A DNA stretch of 9,033 nt, taken from Alphaproteobacteria bacterium. GTDB lineage: Bacteria > Pseudomonadota > Alphaproteobacteria > Rhizobiales > Rhizobiaceae. This document shows positions 5,868 through 9,033 of this stretch, in pieces (the first letter of the stretch is position 1; the number at the start of each line of letters is the position of its first letter). The stretch covers positions 1 through 9,033 of the forward strand of contig JAFKFE010000547.1 in assembly GCA_017308345.1 (NCBI GenBank), in the 5' to 3' direction. The notes below the pieces were generated by a model that was not told where the DNA came from, searched no databases, and saw only the letters and a program-made list of their open reading frames with translations. A program made the position numbers and the translations under genes.

Positions 5868-6829
5868 GCACCGGCACCACCAAGCTCGACGTCGTCGTCA
5901 GTGATGTCGTTCCCGTCAATGAACTGGTCACCCGCTTCCATTTCCGCCGCCGCGATGGCGAGCTTCTGCCGACCTTTTCCGGCGGCGCGCATGTCGTGGT
6001 CGAGATGCGCGACGGCGACCGCACCAGGCTCAATCCCTATTCGCTGATGGGCTCGCCGCTCGACACGCGCGAATACGCGATCTCGGTGCGTCGCGACGAT
6101 GTCGGCCGCGGCGGCTCGCTGTTCATGCACCGGCAGGTCAAGCCCGGCCTGGAGATGGTGATCAGCTACCCGGTCAATTTGTTCTCGCTCGATCTCAGGG
6201 CGAAGAAACATCTGATGCTCGCCGGCGGCATCGGCATCACGCCTTTCATGGCGCAGACCGCGCAGCTCGCCGGGGTCGGCGGCAATTTCGAATTGCACTA
6301 CACCTGCCGCACCGCCTCGCTCGGCACCTATGCCGATGTGCTGCGAGAGCGCTACGGCAACCGGGTCCGGCTTTATCACGACGACCGCGAGGAGCGCATC
6401 GATCTCGACCGGCTTCTGTCCTCGCAGCCGCTCGGCACGCATCTCTATGTCTGCGGCCCGGCCGGCATGATCAACTGGGTGCGCGACCGAGCGGCAGCGC
6501 TCGGCTGGCCGCCGGAGACGGTGCATTTCGAGCATTTCGCGGCACCCCAGCCCGGCGCGCCCTTCGATGTGACTTTGGCCGTCAGCGGCAAGACGATCCA
6601 TGTCGGCGAGCAGCAGAGCCTGCTGGAAGCGATGGAGGCGGCCGGCGTCGACCCGCCCTATCTCTGCCGCGGCGGTGTCTGCGGCCAGTGCGAGACCAAT
6701 GTGATCTCCCACGACGGCAAGTTCATCCACAGCGATCACTGGCTGAGCGAGGAAGACCATCGTGCCGGCTGCAAGATCATGCCCTGCGTCTCGCGCTTCG
6801 AGGGCAGGTCGCTGGTCCTGGAAAGATAG
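5864..6829 (+). CDS. dmmB: Dimethylamine monooxygenase reductase subunit, PDR/VanB-type flavin and 2Fe-2S protein (DmmB)
   Basis: A 321-aa reductase of the phthalate dioxygenase reductase / VanB class. In order: a flavin-binding beta-barrel with RLNPYSLMGSP (55-65); an NAD(P)H domain with LAGGIGITPFMA (119-130) and YVCGPAGMI (195-203); and a C-terminal plant-type ferredoxin domain with C268-x4-C273-x2-C276 and a fourth Cys at 308 in the usual MPCVSR context. It should pass electrons one at a time from NAD(P)H via FMN and the 2Fe-2S centre to the haem of DmmC. The start at 5864 overlaps the dmmA stop and has GGAGGAGG upstream. The same frame is open far upstream, but that part is out of phase with dmmD and dmmA and is not coding. 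The stop is 9 nt before dmmC, with AGGAGG in between. Confidence 0.92.
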   Translation: MSTGTTKLDVVVSDVVPVNELVTRFHFRRRDGELLPTFSGGAHVVVEMRDGDRTRLNPYSLMGSPLDTREYAISVRRDDVGRGGSLFMHRQVKPGLEMVISYPVNLFSLDLRAKKHLMLAGGIGITPFMAQTAQLAGVGGNFELHYTCRTASLGTYADVLRERYGNRVRLYHDDREERIDLDRLLSSQPLGTHLYVCGPAGMINWVRDRAAALGWPPETVHFEHFAAPQPGAPFDVTLAVSGKTIHVGEQQSLLEAMEAAGVDPPYLCRGGVCGQCETNVISHDGKFIHSDHWLSEEDHRAGCKIMPCVSRFEGRSLVLER

Positions 6830-6838
6830 GAGGCGTCA

Positions 6839-7879
6839 ATGGGCATCACCTTTCGCAAGGAAACCTTTCGCGACGACTACACCTTCAGGAACAGTCCCGA
6901 GCACATCAGGCGCTTTCCGTTTCCGTTCAACGAAGACGCCTACATGTACGCGGTCAACATCGAGCCGCATGTCGTCGGTCCGAAAGGCAGCGTGCTCGAA
7001 AACCTGATCGACGTCGACGAGCACTATGTCGCCGAGATGCAGGACCGCGCTCTGGTTTTGGCCGAGGATCCGCTGCGCTGCCAGTCGCTGCCGCATATGA
7101 CGCTCGCGGGCTGGGACCTGCTCGAATTGCTGATGGAGCAGCAGGCGCTCGGCTATCCCGAGCATTTCACGCTGGAGCGAAACGGCGACCGCTGGCGCTG
7201 GATCAACCGGCCGCTCGGCATCGACGACACCTTCACCTTCGGCGACACCTCGACGCTGCCCTATGGCCCGATGGAATACATCACCCGACAGAGCCAGGGC
7301 GATTTCTGCATCCTCGACCAGCGCGACGGTAATCTGTGGATGGACGCCGGCATGGTCACCACCCAGGCCGACTGGTCGCTCGATTTCGACATCGGCATGA
7401 ACTTCTTCGAATGGCACGCGCCCGTGCCGCTGGCGCACGAGAAAGGCATCTTCACCCGCGCGCTGAAATTCCTCACCAACATCCAGCAGGGCAAGCCCGC
7501 CAGGCGCCTCAACTGGACGATGACCATCAATCCGCGCCTCGACACCAGCCCCGAGAATTATCACAAATGGGGACCGGACCGCGCCACCGTGACGCCCGAC
7601 AATGTCGGCCAGAAAGTGCATCTGCGCGTCGAACTGCAAAGCTTCTGGCGGCTGCCGCGCTCCAACGGCATCGTCTTCCCGATCCGCTGCTACCTGATCA
7701 ATATGGACGAGTTGGTTACGCAGCCCAAATGGGCGCGCCGCCTGCACCGCGTCATCCGCGACCTGCCGGAAGAGCTTGCGACGTACAAGGGCCTGACGCG
7801 GTACAGGCCGACGCTGGTCGAGTGGCTGTCGAAGCTGGATGACGGGAGCCCGACGAGTTCGGGGTTCGGGCCGGATTGA
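6839..7879 (+). CDS. dmmC: Dimethylamine monooxygenase haem-binding catalytic subunit (HODM alpha, DUF3445 type)
   Basis: A 346-aa soluble protein of the haem-dependent oxidative N-demethylase alpha family (DUF3445), whose fold is a PAS-like domain binding haem. Family-like segments are LPHMTLAGWDLLELLM (84-99), DAGMVTTQADWSLDFDIG (169-186), FEWHAPVP (190-197) and FWRLPRSNGIVFPIRCYLIN (269-288). It should bind dimethylamine at the haem and, with oxygen and electrons from DmmB, give methylamine and formaldehyde. H193, in the EWHAPVP motif, is a candidate for a haem-pocket residue; this is inference, not a proven ligand. The length is usual for the family. AGGAGG lies 5 nt before the ATG at 6839. 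It is the last gene of the operon and faces the XRE-cupin gene. The final 15 residues (DDGSPTSSGFGPD) look disordered. Confidence 0.88.
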   Translation: MGITFRKETFRDDYTFRNSPEHIRRFPFPFNEDAYMYAVNIEPHVVGPKGSVLENLIDVDEHYVAEMQDRALVLAEDPLRCQSLPHMTLAGWDLLELLMEQQALGYPEHFTLERNGDRWRWINRPLGIDDTFTFGDTSTLPYGPMEYITRQSQGDFCILDQRDGNLWMDAGMVTTQADWSLDFDIGMNFFEWHAPVPLAHEKGIFTRALKFLTNIQQGKPARRLNWTMTINPRLDTSPENYHKWGPDRATVTPDNVGQKVHLRVELQSFWRLPRSNGIVFPIRCYLINMDELVTQPKWARRLHRVIRDLPEELATYKGLTRYRPTLVEWLSKLDDGSPTSSGFGPD

Positions 7880-7950
7880 ACCGCTGATTTCCACCTTAGA
7901 CGGCCCCGGCACCGACGCTGGAGATTGGCCGAATCCCCTGTGAAGTCGTC

Positions 7951-8103
7951 ATACTCGGGCTTGACCCGAGTATCCATGCCGTGACCTCTGCCGTGGAGTG
8001 TATCGATGCAGAATTCTGTAAATGCAGCAATGCCTTAGCGTCACGGCATGGATTCTAGGGTCTGCGCGCGTCGCTCCGCTCCTTGCTCCGCCCTAGTCTA
8101 GAA
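7951..8103. repeat. Composite palindromic intergenic repeat between dmmC and the regulator
   Basis: The 7880-8135 gap has no gene and is mostly filled by a structured element. Arm one is ATACTCGGG (7951-7959) / CCCGAGTAT (7965-7973), a 9-bp hairpin with loop CTTGA. Arm two is the 14-bp pair ATCCATGCCGTGAC (7972-7985) / GTCACGGCATGGAT (8040-8053), enclosing 54 nt that include the palindrome CAGAATTCTG (8009-8018). Arm three is TTCTAGGG (8053-8060) against CCCTAG (8091-8096) or CTAGAA (8098-8103). The CTCGGGCTTGACCCGAG-ATCCATG pattern is a well-known dispersed repeat style in rhizobia and other alphaproteobacteria. Placed between convergent genes, it may also act as a transcription barrier for both. 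Confidence 0.8.
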
Positions 8104-8135
8104 CGACGAAGCGCGGTAAGGCGGAGATCAGCCAA

Positions 8136-8846
8136 TCACCCCGCGCTGTTCTGCGGATAGCAGATGATCGACAGATACCGCATCGGTAGTTGCGTCAACT
8201 CCTCCGGTCCATGCGGCGCGTCGGCGTCGAAGAACAGGCTGTCGCCGGGCTTCATCGGGTAGAGGTTGTTGCCGTGCCGGTAAACGACCTCGCCCTCCAG
8301 CATGTAGAGGAATTCCATCCCGTCGTGCTGGAATGTCGGAAAGACATCGGAATCGGCGGTGAGCGTGATCAGATAGGGCTCCACCATGACGCCGGCCGAA
8401 TTCGTCTCGATATGGCCGAGCAGCGTGTACTGGTGGCCGGCACGGGTTCCGCGCCGCTCGACGTCGACGCCTCCGCCCGCCTTCACGAAGACGGCGTTGC
8501 GGTCTTCTTCGTATCTGCGGAAGAAATCCGTAAGCGGCACGCCGAGCGCTCGCGAAAGGGACTGGAGCGTCGTCAGGGAGGGCGAGGTGATTCCGTTCTC
8601 GATCTTCGAAAGCATCCCGAGCGACAGGTTCGTGGCGGACGCAAGGTCGGCCACCGTGATGCCGAGCTTCTTGCGGAAGGCTCGCACCTCGCGGCCGATC
8701 GCGACTTCCAGCACCTTTTCTCGCATGTCCCGGGTCGCATGCGGGTCCTGGCTGAGCGGTGCGGGGCGCGATCTTTCCGTTGCTTTTCCCTTGCTTGCCT
8801 TTGGGGCGTTTGCCGCTTTCGGGGCCAGTGCTGCCTTGCTTCCCAT
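8136..8846 (-). CDS. XRE-family transcriptional regulator with C-terminal cupin domain
   Basis: A 236-aa regulator. Residues 1-40 form a low-complexity Ala/Lys/Pro-rich extension. A helix-turn-helix of the Cro/C1 (XRE) type spans about 48-110 (GREVRAFRKKLGITVADLAS and LSLGMLSKIENGITSPSLTT). A small cupin barrel covers about 150-232, with motif 1 FQHDGMEFLYMLEG (172-185, with H174, E178 and G185) and motif 2 PGDSLFFDADAPHG (200-213, with H212). Proteins of this layout sense a small metabolite in the cupin and often control amine, polyamine or amino-acid genes. The ATG at 8846 was chosen because GGAG lies 7 nt upstream; a GTG at 8876 would add 10 residues and has poorer support. It is convergent with dmmC and a good candidate controller of the divergent operators at 3840-3881, though this is inferred only from proximity. 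Confidence 0.88.
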   Translation of the reverse strand: MGSKAALAPKAANAPKASKGKATERSRPAPLSQDPHATRDMREKVLEVAIGREVRAFRKKLGITVADLASATNLSLGMLSKIENGITSPSLTTLQSLSRALGVPLTDFFRRYEEDRNAVFVKAGGGVDVERRGTRAGHQYTLLGHIETNSAGVMVEPYLITLTADSDVFPTFQHDGMEFLYMLEGEVVYRHGNNLYPMKPGDSLFFDADAPHGPEELTQLPMRYLSIICYPQNSAG

Positions 8847-9033
8847 GCCGTTGCTCCGCTGCTTGTCCGCGTTCACCGCAGGTAAACGTATCTCCCCCCG
8901 GGTTCAAGACCTCGGTGCGGGTTGGTGAAATGGAAAGCAGTAGCGGGCGTCGCGAGGATTGAAGCCAGGCGGGTGCTTCAGGCCGGGCGACCGCGAAGCG
9001 AATCCGTGCGTGCCCTGCGATAGGCGTCGGGGA
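8847..9033. other. Upstream region of the regulator, no supported gene
   Basis: This stretch holds the expected promoter of the XRE-cupin gene. I see no convincing -35/-10 pair, no tRNA and no clear repeat. Short open frames run off the right edge on the minus strand, but none has recognisable protein sequence, so the neighbouring gene, if any, cannot be named. Confidence 0.5.

Noticed and set aside
6836..7912. Minus-strand 358-codon frame opposite dmmC
   Set aside because: Antisense shadow of a clear DUF3445 gene; no domain features.
7951..8103. CRISPR array or insertion sequence end in the repeat-rich gap
   Set aside because: There are no regularly spaced direct repeats and no transposase; the arms are inverted repeats of an interspersed element.
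8128..8907. Second minus-strand frame (259 codons) over the regulator
   Set aside because: The overlapping frame at 8136-8846 carries the HTH and cupin motifs; this one is a shifted shadow.

Overview
The window (about 63% GC by eye) looks like a chromosomal segment of a rhizobial alphaproteobacterium, most likely Mesorhizobium or a close relative in the Phyllobacteriaceae. The reasons are the GC-rich codon use, two interspersed palindromic repeats of types common in Rhizobiales genomes (5204-5252 and 7951-8103), and the gene content. The theme is catabolism of methylated amines, with small amines used as carbon and nitrogen sources.

Left half, minus strand, read right to left: three small membrane proteins (95, 125 and 53 aa), an APC-family permease of the ethanolamine-permease type, two unknown membrane-associated proteins (216 and 109 aa, stop and start overlapping as ATGA), and the start of a class II glutamine amidotransferase matching the MgsA/GlxB subunit of N-methylglutamate synthase. 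That last gene runs off the left edge. The close spacing from 3748 to 469 suggests one operon. mgsA follows after an AT-rich 85-nt gap and may also have its own promoter.

Centre: a divergent control region (3749-4034) holds one promoter-like pair for each direction and three short inverted repeats.

Right half, plus strand: dmmD, dmmA, dmmB and dmmC, a complete set for the haem-dependent oxidative N-demethylase (dimethylamine monooxygenase). DmmB passes electrons from NAD(P)H through flavin and a 2Fe-2S cluster to the haem subunit DmmC, which oxidises dimethylamine to methylamine plus formaldehyde. DmmD (GcvT-like) captures the one-carbon unit on tetrahydrofolate, and DmmA is a small zinc-ribbon subunit. 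A repeat element separates dmmD from dmmA; dmmABC are tightly coupled. Downstream, after a second structured repeat, a convergent XRE-cupin regulator lies on the minus strand.

Taken together, the permease module would import a methylated amine, DmmABCD would remove one methyl group, and the MgsABC complex (only mgsA is in view) would load methylamine onto glutamate. The least understood and most interesting part is the permease operon with its small membrane proteins and two unknown genes.
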